21,162 nt of DNA, from positions 1 through 21,162 of IMG/VR virus record IMGVR_UViG_3300042344_000338. The stretch is one strand, 5' to 3'. The notes under the pieces are model-generated. The model had not been told where the DNA came from and ran no database searches. It was given only the letters and a program-made list of their open reading frames with translations. Source of the stretch: a virus. Of the stretch, positions 1 through 7,163 are shown piece after piece; within the stretch, counting starts at the first letter, position 1, and every line of letters starts with the position of its first letter. The position numbers and the translations under genes are program-made.

Positions 1-101
1 CGCTGAACGGCGTTGCGTGGGATGACGATTCGCAAGTCTCGCGGCTCGTGCTGGAGAAGAGCTACGGAACGGAGGGCCGCACGACCGTGCGGATTTCGTG
101 A
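1..101 (+). CDS. RusA-like Holliday junction resolvase, C-terminal fragment
   Basis: This is the last part of a gene that begins before the window; reading from base 3 gives 32 residues ending at TGA 99-101. The peptide contains NGVAWDDDSQV followed by a basic, hydrophobic tail ending in TTVRIS. That is the pattern seen near the C-terminus of RusA-family endodeoxyribonucleases, in which acidic residues around a DDSQV segment help bind the metal and later strands complete the fold. RusA enzymes cut Holliday junctions and are common in phage replication/recombination modules, so this probably marks the end of that module. The stop codon overlaps the next start (TGATG). The N-terminal catalytic residues are outside the window, so activity cannot be judged. 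Confidence 0.7.
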   Translation, partial: LNGVAWDDDSQVSRLVLEKSYGTEGRTTVRIS

Positions 102-727
102 TGCCCGAGATCACTCTTGATGACGAGTTCGGCCGGGCGATCGTGCTCACGATTCAACGGCTCAACATCCAGAGCGTCATTGAGGTCGGCTCGTGGGATG
201 GCACGGGCTCGACCGCCGTGCTGATTCAAGCCCTAAAAGACACGCCCGATGCACGGCTCACTTGCATTGAGCCTGACATTCATCGGTACGCAGCCTTGCA
301 TCGCACAGTGGTTCAGTTCCCGTGGGTCACAACCATCCGCCGCCGCAGCGTCTCGCGGGCGGCGATGACGCCGAAGCGGTTCGAGGATGTATGGGAATCC
401 CCGTACAACCACCTGCCGTACCCCGATCACCTCGTGCGGGAGTGGTGGAACGAGATGCCCGCCGACCGCCCCGGTGAGCGTGGGTATCTGGAGACGCTCA
501 CTACCGAGCGATGGGATGCCGCCCTCATCGACGGGTGCGAGTTCGCGGGGTGGGATGACTTCCGGCTGCTCAAGGATCGCGTGCGGGTGCTGATGCTCGA
601 TGACGCGTATCACGCGTTCAAGTGTGCCCAGGCTCACGACGAGCTTGGGCACGATCCCGCGTGGCTCTGTCTCTGGTGCTCCATGTTCGTGCGGCAGGGG
701 GCAAGCATCTGGATGCGACTCACATGA
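101..727 (+). CDS. Class I SAM-dependent methyltransferase-like protein
   Basis: The 208-residue product has a glycine-rich loop VIEVGSWDGTGS at residues 26-37, which resembles motif I of class I (Rossmann-fold) methyltransferases, followed by an acidic strand end IEPD at 56-59 that would contact the SAM ribose. A later strand, ALIDGCEFAG (141-150), and the RVLMLDD segment (162-168) fit the alternating beta/alpha pattern. The substrate is unknown. I chose ATG 101 because it forms a TGATG junction with the upstream stop; GTG 98 is an alternative one codon earlier. It overlaps the next gene by ATGA, so it is probably co-translated with the glycosyltransferase/radical SAM cassette, suggesting a shared pathway that modifies a sugar or small metabolite. 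Fold assignment is moderately sure, and methyl transfer is an inference. Confidence 0.6.
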   Translation: MPEITLDDEFGRAIVLTIQRLNIQSVIEVGSWDGTGSTAVLIQALKDTPDARLTCIEPDIHRYAALHRTVVQFPWVTTIRRRSVSRAAMTPKRFEDVWESPYNHLPYPDHLVREWWNEMPADRPGERGYLETLTTERWDAALIDGCEFAGWDDFRLLKDRVRVLMLDDAYHAFKCAQAHDELGHDPAWLCLWCSMFVRQGASIWMRLT

Positions 728-1359
728 AGACCGTCGTGCTCGTCAGCGGGCAGATGCGAACGGCCGACCAGTGTGCCGCGGGCATCCGCTCGCTCTATCC
801 CGATGCGACGTTTGTGGTACACGCCGTCGCTGACGAGGACGCCGAGAAAGCGTTCTTGTTCCGCCCGGCGGTGACGGTCATCGAGCCGCAGCACGAGATG
901 CCCGAGCGGCGGGAGTATTCGTGGCAGATGGGTCGCGGCTGCCACGGGGTGCAGCGGGTGCTCAAGCAGTTGTGGGGGCTGCGTCGGGTCTGGCAAGTCT
1001 TCGAGGCGAGCGGCATCGAAGCCGATGTCATCGTGCGGTGCCGGGCCGACCTCGCGTTCAGCGTGCCGCCCGAGCCGTTCGAGGGCGCGGGCTGGCGGGT
1101 GCCGACGTTCGCGAACTGGTGGGGCTTCAATGACCGATTCGGCTTCGGCGACTTGCAAGCCATGCGACGCTACTTCATGCGGCTCGACCGGCTCGATGAA
1201 TACATCGACGCGGGCGGCATCTTCCATCCCGAGACGTTCCTCGGGTGGGCGATGCAGGGGATCGCGGCTCGGAGCACGCAGGCAGTGTTCGCGACGGTGC
1301 GGGCCGACGGCACGCGAGACGAGCCGCAGTGGTTCACGAACGCAGGAGACATCCGGTGA
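724..1359 (+). CDS. Glycosyltransferase-like protein (RADLxF / NDRFxxG type)
   Basis: The 211-residue protein begins MKTVVLVSGQMRT, a first beta strand and loop typical of a family of polysaccharide-biosynthesis proteins. It carries RADLAF at 107-112 and NDRFGFG at 136-142, followed by a helix with QAM. These two motifs resemble those of glycosyltransferase-like proteins in capsule loci, where an R-x-D-L segment and an N-D-x-F-x-x-G segment are conserved. The donor and acceptor sugars cannot be told from the sequence. The start ATG 724 overlaps the methyltransferase stop (ATGA), and its stop TGA 1357-1359 overlaps the radical SAM GTG start, so translation of the three is coupled. No signal peptide is visible; the protein is likely cytoplasmic. 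The family resemblance is by eye and the enzymatic role is inferred. Confidence 0.5.
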   Translation: MKTVVLVSGQMRTADQCAAGIRSLYPDATFVVHAVADEDAEKAFLFRPAVTVIEPQHEMPERREYSWQMGRGCHGVQRVLKQLWGLRRVWQVFEASGIEADVIVRCRADLAFSVPPEPFEGAGWRVPTFANWWGFNDRFGFGDLQAMRRYFMRLDRLDEYIDAGGIFHPETFLGWAMQGIAARSTQAVFATVRADGTRDEPQWFTNAGDIR

Positions 1360-3098
1360 AGGTGCTGTTCTCGAATCCGCCCTGGTGGGATGTCTCCGAG
1401 CAGTACCTCCGCTGCGGCGTGCGGGCCGGCTCCCGGTGGCCGTTCACCATGCCCGCGAACTCCATGCCGGGCGAGTTCAAGTTCGGGGGCTACCTCCCGT
1501 ACCCGTTCTTCTTGGGCTACGCGGCGACCTACGCGGCGGCGAACACGACGGCCGAGATTCGGTTCCGCGATTCGATCGCCCTGCGGGAGACCTACCAGAC
1601 CTACGCGGACTACCTCGCGGTCGGGAAGTTCGACATCGTAGTGATCGAGACGGCGACCCCGAGTTGGCAGCACGATGCCCAGGTCGTGCAGATGATTCAC
1701 AACGTGCTGCCCGCGGCGAAGATCGTCATCGCCGGGCCGATCACGACCACGAAGAGCGACGAGATCCTTGCGACGCTGCCGGTTCACGCGTGCCTCCGGG
1801 GCGAGTACGAAAAGAACGCAGTGAAGGTGATCGAAGGGGCGAGCGGCGTGATCGACTTCGATCTGCTCACGCTCGCGGAGATGAACGCGGCACCGCCCCC
1901 GTACATGGATGCGGAGATCGCACACAGGTACTTCGACTACAACCCGATCGGTCAGCAGTACCCGCACGCTCATGTGTGGTCGAGTCGGGGATGCCCGTAC
2001 AAGTGCCTCGCGGGCGACACGCTCGTGAACACGGTCGAGGGCATGGTGCCGATCCGCGATCTTGTGGGCCGCACCGATGTCGGAGTCTTCACGTATGACC
2101 GCGAGGCGAAACGGGCGAAGATCTCGACGCCCCGAGTCATCGCCAAGACCGGCGAGAACCAGAAGCTTGTGCGGGTTCACTTCGATGACGGGTCGCACAT
2201 CGACTGCACTCCCGACCATCGGTTCGTAGTGTGGAACTACGGAGAAAACAGTCAACTAATCGAGGCGTCGCATCTCTCTTCTGAGATGCAATGCGTCCGC
2301 GTCTCAGGGAAGGTTTACGTTCGCACCCTAGCAGTCGAGGAACTGCCGGGCCTGCACGACACGTACTGCATGGAGGTTCCCGATACGGGAGTCTTCTACG
2401 CGAACGACGTGCTCGTCAAAAACTGCTGCTTCTGCGTGTGGCCTGCCGCGATGACGGGGAACGATCCCGACGGCACAAACGTCCGCAAGGTTCGGCACTA
2501 CTCGCCCGAGTACATGGAGCCCTACCTAACCGGGCTCGTGCGTGACTACGGGTATCAGTCGATCTATTTCGACGATGACACGTTCAACCTGGGCAACTCG
2601 CACGTCGTGAAGATGTGCGAGGTGATGCGGCGAGTCGGCGTGCCGTGGTCGGCGATGTGCCGGGCCGACACGAGCAAGATGGAAACGTGGTCGCTGATGA
2701 AGGAGTCGGGCTGCTTCGGCGTGAAGCTCGGATTCGAGAGCGGCAATCAGTACGTGGTCGACAAGATCGTGAACAAGCACCTCGATCTGGAGTACGCCCG
2801 CGAGGTGGTGCATGAACTCAAGCGGATCGGAATGACGGTTCACGGCACGTTTACGGTCGGGCTGCCGGGCGAGACCCGCGAGCAGATGCAGGACACGGTG
2901 CGGTTCATCGAGTCGCTCCCGCTCGACTCGCACCAACTCTCTGGCACCGCCGAGATCGAAGGCACGCCGCTGCACACGCTTCGCACGGCAGGGCACCTCG
3001 ATGCCTACGAAGGGGCGAGCCTCCCGGCTGATGCCGAGATGCACACCGACGGCAACAAGCGGTTCGCGATGCTGGCCGAGGAGCTCCGCAACTCGTGA
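1356..3098 (+). CDS. B12-binding-type radical SAM protein interrupted by a mini-intein
   Basis: The 580-residue precursor would splice to a 440-residue enzyme. Residues 1-210 contain a Rossmann-like region (FDIVVIETATPSW, then KIVIAGP and ACLRGEYE) like the cobalamin-binding domain in front of many radical SAM enzymes, although no clear DxHxxG cobalamin ligand is seen. The radical SAM core starts at GCPYK (212-216), is broken by the intein (217-356), and resumes with CCFC (357-360). After splicing this reads CPYKCCFC, the exact CxxxCxxC motif that holds the 4Fe-4S cluster. Later landmarks are FDDDTFN, GFESGN and the VGLPGET loop, typical of the SAM-binding barrel. GTG 1356 overlaps the upstream TGA, and the stop overlaps the next GTG. 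The substrate is unknown; neighbouring sugar-transferase-like genes suggest carbohydrate or lipid-linked modification. Confidence 0.85.
   Translation: MKVLFSNPPWWDVSEQYLRCGVRAGSRWPFTMPANSMPGEFKFGGYLPYPFFLGYAATYAAANTTAEIRFRDSIALRETYQTYADYLAVGKFDIVVIETATPSWQHDAQVVQMIHNVLPAAKIVIAGPITTTKSDEILATLPVHACLRGEYEKNAVKVIEGASGVIDFDLLTLAEMNAAPPPYMDAEIAHRYFDYNPIGQQYPHAHVWSSRGCPYKCLAGDTLVNTVEGMVPIRDLVGRTDVGVFTYDREAKRAKISTPRVIAKTGENQKLVRVHFDDGSHIDCTPDHRFVVWNYGENSQLIEASHLSSEMQCVRVSGKVYVRTLAVEELPGLHDTYCMEVPDTGVFYANDVLVKNCCFCVWPAAMTGNDPDGTNVRKVRHYSPEYMEPYLTGLVRDYGYQSIYFDDDTFNLGNSHVVKMCEVMRRVGVPWSAMCRADTSKMETWSLMKESGCFGVKLGFESGNQYVVDKIVNKHLDLEYAREVVHELKRIGMTVHGTFTVGLPGETREQMQDTVRFIESLPLDSHQLSGTAEIEGTPLHTLRTAGHLDAYEGASLPADAEMHTDGNKRFAMLAEELRNS
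2004..2423 (+). other. Mini-intein (140 codons) inside the radical SAM cluster motif
   Basis: The in-frame insert starts with CLAGDTLV, a standard intein block A with nucleophile Cys1. It has a block B segment with T69-P-D-H72 (the TxxH that assists the first acyl shift) and ends VFYANDVLVKN, matching blocks F and G with the terminal Asn140. The +1 extein residue is Cys, as needed for the second trans-esterification, so this is a true intein candidate rather than a bacterial intein-like domain. At 140 residues, with no LAGLIDADG or HNH block between B and F, it is a mini-intein lacking a homing endonuclease. The penultimate residue is Lys in place of the usual His, and the block F His is also absent. 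Removing it exactly restores CxxxCxxC in the host protein. Confidence 0.92.
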
Positions 3099-3808
3099 AC
3101 GTCACGGTCTCCGCATACAACCGCCCGGCGTATCTCGAACAGACGCTCGCCGCGTTGCGTGAGTGCGACGGGATCGCCGACTGCCGGGTGATGGTGCTGA
3201 TCGACCCTTCGGAGGCATCGGTTCACTCAGCCGCTCTCGCGGCCCGATACGGCTTCGAGTCTGGCACCTATCCCGATCGGGTCGGGTGCAACCGGGCGAT
3301 CCGCAACGCCCTCGCGTTCGGGTTCAACGAGATGGAGAGCCAGTTTCACGTTCACTTCGAGGATGACACGGTTCCGACTCGCGATGCCCTGCGGTGGTTC
3401 GCGTGGGCTGGCGATCACTACCGAGACGATCCCGCCGTGATGAACGTCTCGGGCTACCAGAAGATCAGCAACGGTCGGCTCGGCGAGTGCGGGCTGCGTC
3501 GCTGGTTCACGCCGTGGGGCTGGGGCGTCTGGCGAGATCGGTGGCTCGGGCTGCACCTCGGGTGGGTTCGCGACGATTCGACTTCGTGGGATGTGATCGT
3601 GAACCACGCCCTGCGGGCTGGGCGATACGAAGCGTTCCCCACAGTGAGCCGCGTCCAGAACATCGGGGCAGAGCAGGGCACGCATGTGCCCAGTGCCGAG
3701 TGGCACGCCGAGCATCACCGCGTGGCGGTCACAGCGGATGACATCGACGGGCCGCAGCCCGAGGCGTGGCAGGAAGTGCGGAGGGCCGATCGTGCAGATC
3801 ACGATTGA
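3095..3808 (+). CDS. Glycosyltransferase family 2-like (GT-A) protein
   Basis: The 237-residue product opens with VNVTVSAYNRPAYLEQTL, the usual first strand and helix of GT-A glycosyltransferases, in which Y/F-N-R-P is a common turn. An acidic cluster FEDDT at 89-92 sits at the end of a strand (QFHVH) and is the likely DxD-type site binding the metal and nucleotide-sugar. An aromatic segment WFTPWGWGVWRDRW (137-150) is like the acceptor-side loop of related enzymes. No transmembrane segment is seen. GTG 3095 overlaps the radical SAM stop by GTGA. Its 3' end overlaps the next gene by 17 bases. It could transfer a sugar to a phage or host component; the substrate is not predictable. GT-A membership is fairly secure. 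Confidence 0.68.
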   Translation: MNVTVSAYNRPAYLEQTLAALRECDGIADCRVMVLIDPSEASVHSAALAARYGFESGTYPDRVGCNRAIRNALAFGFNEMESQFHVHFEDDTVPTRDALRWFAWAGDHYRDDPAVMNVSGYQKISNGRLGECGLRRWFTPWGWGVWRDRWLGLHLGWVRDDSTSWDVIVNHALRAGRYEAFPTVSRVQNIGAEQGTHVPSAEWHAEHHRVAVTADDIDGPQPEAWQEVRRADRADHD

Positions 3809-4655
3809 GGAAGTCGAAGCCCATCGGCCCGATGTGCTGCTCCCGCCCGATCCGGAGTTCGCCGAGCTCTACGCGATCGCCGTCGATGCTGGTCGCGAGC
3901 TCGCCGCCCGGTCGACCGTCGCGATGGTCGCCATCTGCCGCAACGCGATGCCGTGGCTGCCGCAGACGCTCGATCTCGTGGAGCGAACCGGGGCGATGTT
4001 CCGCGAGTCGGCGTGCTTCATCTTCGAGAACGACTCGGAGGACGGCACGAAGGATCTGCTCAAGGCGTGGGCCGATCACGACCGCCGCAAAGTCTCGCTG
4101 AACATCAACCATCGGCCGCACCTCTGCGGCGAGAAATCAGCCGCCCGCACCGATGCCCTAGCAGCCTACCGCACCGAGTGCCAGCGGTGGGTCACGAGCC
4201 GCGAGCCGGTCGACTACGTGATCGTCTTTGACTCCGACGCGTGGGGCGGCTGGAGCGTCGACGGCGTGGCGACCTCGCTGTACTGGCTCGATCGCACACC
4301 GGCTGCGGCAGCGATGGCGAGCTACTCGTGGTGCGAGATGAATACCAGCGTCGGCCCGTTCCCGGCGCACTATGACGCATGGGCCGCGAGATTGAATCAC
4401 TGGGGGGAGAGGGATCACGGTTGGTTCCACCATTGGCACCCCCCGGTAGGCTCAATGCCGGTGCGGTTCAACTCTGCCTTCGGGCAGTTAGCGGTGTATC
4501 GGCATGACTGCTACGTGAGGGGGCAGTATGCGGGCGGTGATTGCGAGCACGTTCTCATGCACCGCTCGATGGGCGGGCCGGTGTTTCTGAATCCGAGTTC
4601 GCGGTGCGTCTCCTTCTGGGTGCCAACGGATGGCGGGCGACACAAGCCGGATTGA
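3792..4655 (+). CDS. Glycosyltransferase-like protein, CAP59/GT69-like pattern
   Basis: This 287-residue protein has STVAMVAICRNAMPWLPQTL near residue 41, then an FENDSEDGTK loop (78-87) that resembles the ENGSxDGT segment of CAP59-type mannosyltransferases, and a DSD triad at 147-149 at the end of a hydrophobic strand (YVIVF), a good candidate for the metal/nucleotide-sugar site. A second aromatic, His-rich segment (residues about 205-220) may shape the acceptor pocket. I chose GTG 3792, 17 bases inside the upstream gene, because the coding pattern begins there and the longer upstream reading looks out-of-frame. It is the last member of the coupled cassette starting at 101. Family placement rests on the two motifs only, and specificity is unknown. 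Confidence 0.58.
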   Translation: MQITIEEVEAHRPDVLLPPDPEFAELYAIAVDAGRELAARSTVAMVAICRNAMPWLPQTLDLVERTGAMFRESACFIFENDSEDGTKDLLKAWADHDRRKVSLNINHRPHLCGEKSAARTDALAAYRTECQRWVTSREPVDYVIVFDSDAWGGWSVDGVATSLYWLDRTPAAAAMASYSWCEMNTSVGPFPAHYDAWAARLNHWGERDHGWFHHWHPPVGSMPVRFNSAFGQLAVYRHDCYVRGQYAGGDCEHVLMHRSMGGPVFLNPSSRCVSFWVPTDGGRHKPD

Positions 4656-5037
4656 TGCGGCGACGCTGCGACTCCAGTGGAACTCCTATCTGCCGATGGG
4701 AGCCATCTGCCAATACTGGACTGTCACGGTTCACCAGTTGGTGAGGCTTCGCGTCGCGTGGGAACTGCCGCCCCGCAACGATCGCAAGCGACGCTACAAG
4801 CCGAGCCGTGACGAGCGGCTCCTCGATCCCGACGCCGACGAGCTCGCCGCCAGCGAGTCGTGCCTCGACCTCGCCCCGATGGTCGCCGAGCGGGTGACGG
4901 TGGTGCAGGCTACGTGGACGGTGGCCGATTGGGCAGAACGTCAGGCGGTGAAGCCTGGGCCGTTCCGGCTTGCTCGCATCGACACGCCCGACGAAGCCCG
5001 CGATCTCGTGGACGAGGCCAGCGAGGGCGAGTGGTGA
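4630..5037 (+). CDS. Small protein with possible helix-turn-helix region
   Basis: The 135-residue product overlaps the upstream gene by 26 bases. Residues about 10-55 (LRLQWNSYLPMGAICQYWTV, then a basic ELPPRNDRKRRYK stretch) could form a GcrA- or homeodomain-like helix-turn-helix: a helix, the turn around PMGAICQYW, a recognition helix and a trailing ELPPR arm. The second half is acidic and probably helical. If the reading is right it might be a phage regulator, but the match is weak and no partner is evident. The ATG at 4630 lacks a clear Shine-Dalgarno sequence, so coupling with the upstream gene is likely. The stop overlaps the GTG of the next gene. Confidence 0.5.
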   Translation: MAGDTSRIDAATLRLQWNSYLPMGAICQYWTVTVHQLVRLRVAWELPPRNDRKRRYKPSRDERLLDPDADELAASESCLDLAPMVAERVTVVQATWTVADWAERQAVKPGPFRLARIDTPDEARDLVDEASEGEW

Positions 5038-5294
5038 AGAGCCTGCCCGACTATGTGGAGCGGCGGATCGTGCTCGAATACGGGCGGCAGTACGCGTATC
5101 TCTACATGACAACGGGCGACGGGAAACTCATCAAAGATCGACAGGAGTCATTTACGCAACCCTTTCGCTTAGAGCTTCGAGAGGCTCGCGAAGAAGCTCA
5201 GGCGGCGTGGGACGTTTTGTACGACTTCCTCAACGACACAATCAACTTCCCAACTGCGGGGAACGGCGAGGCGGATGGTACACCGGAGGAATAG
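5034..5294 (+). CDS. Hypothetical 86-residue protein
   Basis: I do not recognise this protein. It starts at GTG 5034, overlapping the upstream stop (GTGA), and reads as a soluble, charged protein with a basic first half (YVERRIVLEYGRQYAYLYM) and a helical, glutamate-rich second half (LREAREEAQAAW). The ending GEADGTPEE looks disordered. The DNA between about 5100 and 5190 is visibly less GC-rich than its surroundings. Its place in the coupled chain supports expression. No transmembrane segment, signal peptide or metal motif is visible. Confidence 0.6.
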   Translation: MKSLPDYVERRIVLEYGRQYAYLYMTTGDGKLIKDRQESFTQPFRLELREAREEAQAAWDVLYDFLNDTINFPTAGNGEADGTPEE

Positions 5295-5310
5295 CCCCGG
5301 AGTGCCAACT

Positions 5311-5610
5311 ATGCCAGCGTATGAGATGACAGCCGCCGAGACGGCTGAGTACGGCAACACGCTCAATATCTGGCAGGCGATCCGCCTGTTGCAAACGTGG
5401 AGCCCGCTGCTCGCGTATGGGCAGAAGTTCGTGCAGACGATCGACCCGTACCAGAAGGGGCTGATCGTGGGCGAGGCTGCCGAGTGGCTCGCGAGCAAGA
5501 CCGACAGCACGGTTGACGATCAACTCGTGCGAAAGCTCGCCGCCGTCGCCACCACGAAGGAAGGCGAAGACCTCATTCGATTCTGCCTCGGGCTTGCGGG
5601 CGTGAAGTGA
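5311..5610 (+). CDS. Hypothetical 99-residue protein
   Basis: This unrecognised protein is predicted mostly helical, with a mildly hydrophobic middle (IWQAIRLLQTWSPLLAYGQ) that is too polar for a clear membrane span and a C-terminal helix ending GLAGVK. I chose ATG 5311, which has GGAG eight bases upstream at 5299-5302; an in-frame ATG at 5275 with GAGG upstream is an alternative that would add 12 residues and overlap the previous gene. The stop overlaps the next start in a TGATG arrangement. The context, just before a two-span membrane protein and a papain-like peptidase, might place it in a lysis or host-interaction set, but nothing in the sequence gives its role. Confidence 0.6.
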   Translation: MPAYEMTAAETAEYGNTLNIWQAIRLLQTWSPLLAYGQKFVQTIDPYQKGLIVGEAAEWLASKTDSTVDDQLVRKLAAVATTKEGEDLIRFCLGLAGVK

Positions 5611-6221
5611 TGCTCGATCGTGAAACACTCCTACGCACCCTCGCAGTCGGGGCAGCCGTGGCGATCCTGGCCGCGCCGTATTGGCGTGTGGTGGCTGCTG
5701 CTCTCGAAGCGGCAGTCGCCGCCGCCCAGGCCCACGCCCACACCCTCGGGCGGCTCGCCGCCGCCGGGCTGATCGTGGCGGCAGCGTGGGGCAAGATCCC
5801 GCTGCCAGCGTTCGAGGTGCCCACCGTGCCGTCGGTGACGGTCGAGGAGCCGAGTGCCGAGATGCAGACGATCGTCGCCCCCGTCGCTGCCGCCCTGCGG
5901 TCGCTGCCCGCTGGCGATCGGATGCTCTGGGCTTCAACGTGGAGCAAGGCGGCGGTCGTGGTGGCTGGTGATGCGACCGCCCGTGAGGCGGCGTTCACCG
6001 AAACGCGTTCGCTCCAGGCGTTCACCGGGCTGGCTCTCGACATCGCATGGCGGCGGATCGGGCAGCACGAGCCGGGCTCGAACGAGCCGCTGCGGCAGGC
6101 TCTGGAAGCCGCCTACGGGGCGGCAGTCGGCACCGACGAGGTTCCGGTCACTCGCGACATTCGCGACCGTTACGCCGCGTTTGCAAAAGCCGTGGCATGG
6201 GCTGGCGTCCACGGGGGGTGA
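5610..6221 (+). CDS. Predicted two-span membrane protein
   Basis: The 203-residue protein has two alanine-rich hydrophobic segments, at about residues 8-24 and 47-62, separated by a short helix, followed by a long soluble part of about 140 residues. The soluble part has hydrophobic strands and helices and a charged C-terminus. Small phage membrane proteins next to a peptidase are often holins or anchors, but the large C-terminal domain is bigger than a classical holin and I do not recognise it. ATG 5610 overlaps the previous stop; GTG 5607 one codon earlier is possible. It is followed after three bases by the papain-like peptidase, so the two are likely translated together and may work at the membrane. 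Confidence 0.6.
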   Translation: MLDRETLLRTLAVGAAVAILAAPYWRVVAAALEAAVAAAQAHAHTLGRLAAAGLIVAAAWGKIPLPAFEVPTVPSVTVEEPSAEMQTIVAPVAAALRSLPAGDRMLWASTWSKAAVVVAGDATAREAAFTETRSLQAFTGLALDIAWRRIGQHEPGSNEPLRQALEAAYGAAVGTDEVPVTRDIRDRYAAFAKAVAWAGVHGG

Positions 6222-6224
6222 GCG

Positions 6225-7163
6225 ATGGCGGGCGAATCTTTCCTGCCGTTGTTCGGCTACCAACCAGACCCCGAGGGCTCGGCGGCGTTCGTCGCCTCCC
6301 TCCCGCACCCGACGCTCGCGGACGCCGGGCCGGATCTCCAGGCGGCGAAGACCGACGTTCACCTAGAGCGGGCTCTCCTCCATTGTTCGCCCTCGTGGAA
6401 GCGGGGCAGCCAGCCGATCGGTAGCTGCGTTGGCTGGGGGTTCGCGATGTCGGTGGACATCCTCGCGGCGTGCGACATCGTGCTCCGCAAAGAACCCGAG
6501 ACCTGGGGCGGTCGCACGATCGAGGCGAGCGTCTACGGCGTGAGCCGGGTCGAAGCTCGCGGGCGAACATCGGCACCGGGCGGGGACGGGAGCACGGGCT
6601 TTCATGCCGCCAAGGCTGTCAGGGATTGGGGCGTGCTGCACTACGGCCAGCAATACGGCAGCGTTCGGTTCGACCAGCAGTTCACCGGCACGCAGGAAAA
6701 GCAGTGGGGCCGCGACGGGATGCCGGATGAGTTGGAGCCCTACGCCAAGCAAAGGCGGTGCTCCGAGGTCACGCTCGTCAAGTCGTTTGACGATTGTGCG
6801 AAAGCGATCAGCAACGGCTACCCGGTCGCTCTCTGCTCGATGCGTGGGTTCTCGATGCGGTTCGCCGATCGAGGCTCTCTCGGCGGCGGGTGGCTCTCGC
6901 CCGCTGGCACTTGGGCACATTGCATGATGGGCTGCGCGGTGAGGTGGGATCGCCCCGCGATCCTCGTGCCCAACTCGTGGGGCAACTGCTACTCCGGTGC
7001 AGTTGACTCGCGGCTGCCCGAGGCGTTCCAGAAGTCGGCGGGCTGGGTCGATGCCGAAGTGATTGACTCGATGTGCAAGGGCGGCGACTCCTACGCCCTC
7101 GCGGGCTTCAGCGGCTTCAAGCCGACGGCACTTCCGAACGATTGGCTGGAGGGGATTCTTTGA
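6225..7163 (+). CDS. Papain-like (C1-type) cysteine peptidase
   Basis: The 312-residue protein has the order of catalytic landmarks expected for the papain fold: GSCVGWGFA with Cys68 at the start of the central helix (papain has GSCWAFS), His232 in TWAHCMMG, and Asn250 in PNSWGN, the classical NSWG turn. The Cys-His and His-Asn spacings are similar to papain. Residues 1-60 look like a short propeptide-like or structural region and no signal peptide is seen. It starts three bases after the upstream membrane gene. Possible jobs are cutting a host or virion protein, processing an injected protein, or a lysis function; none can be chosen from the sequence. Catalytic residues are intact, so activity is plausible. 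Confidence 0.8.
   Translation: MAGESFLPLFGYQPDPEGSAAFVASLPHPTLADAGPDLQAAKTDVHLERALLHCSPSWKRGSQPIGSCVGWGFAMSVDILAACDIVLRKEPETWGGRTIEASVYGVSRVEARGRTSAPGGDGSTGFHAAKAVRDWGVLHYGQQYGSVRFDQQFTGTQEKQWGRDGMPDELEPYAKQRRCSEVTLVKSFDDCAKAISNGYPVALCSMRGFSMRFADRGSLGGGWLSPAGTWAHCMMGCAVRWDRPAILVPNSWGNCYSGAVDSRLPEAFQKSAGWVDAEVIDSMCKGGDSYALAGFSGFKPTALPNDWLEGIL
7148..7154 (+). promoter_or_regulatory. Shine-Dalgarno site supporting a TTG start
   Basis: The sequence GGAGGGG lies five bases before TTG 7160 and inside the end of the peptidase gene. It decides the start of the following lipoprotein gene, whose first ATG would otherwise be nine codons later and would remove the charged start of the signal peptide. 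Confidence 0.6.

Noticed and set aside
1025-2098. Alternative + strand frame of 357 codons across genes 2 and 3
   Set aside because: The product is Ser/Arg-rich noise crossing two well supported genes in another frame.
1170-2255. A long open frame on the - strand (361 codons) opposite the radical SAM gene
   Set aside because: It lies opposite clear coding regions, gives an Arg/His/Val-rich unstructured protein and has no recognisable motif; such open frames are common in GC-rich DNA.
2004-2423. Bacterial intein-like (non-splicing) domain or unusual insertion loop
   Set aside because: The +1 Cys, the terminal Asn and the exact restoration of CxxxCxxC fit an intein better, although penultimate Lys leaves some doubt.
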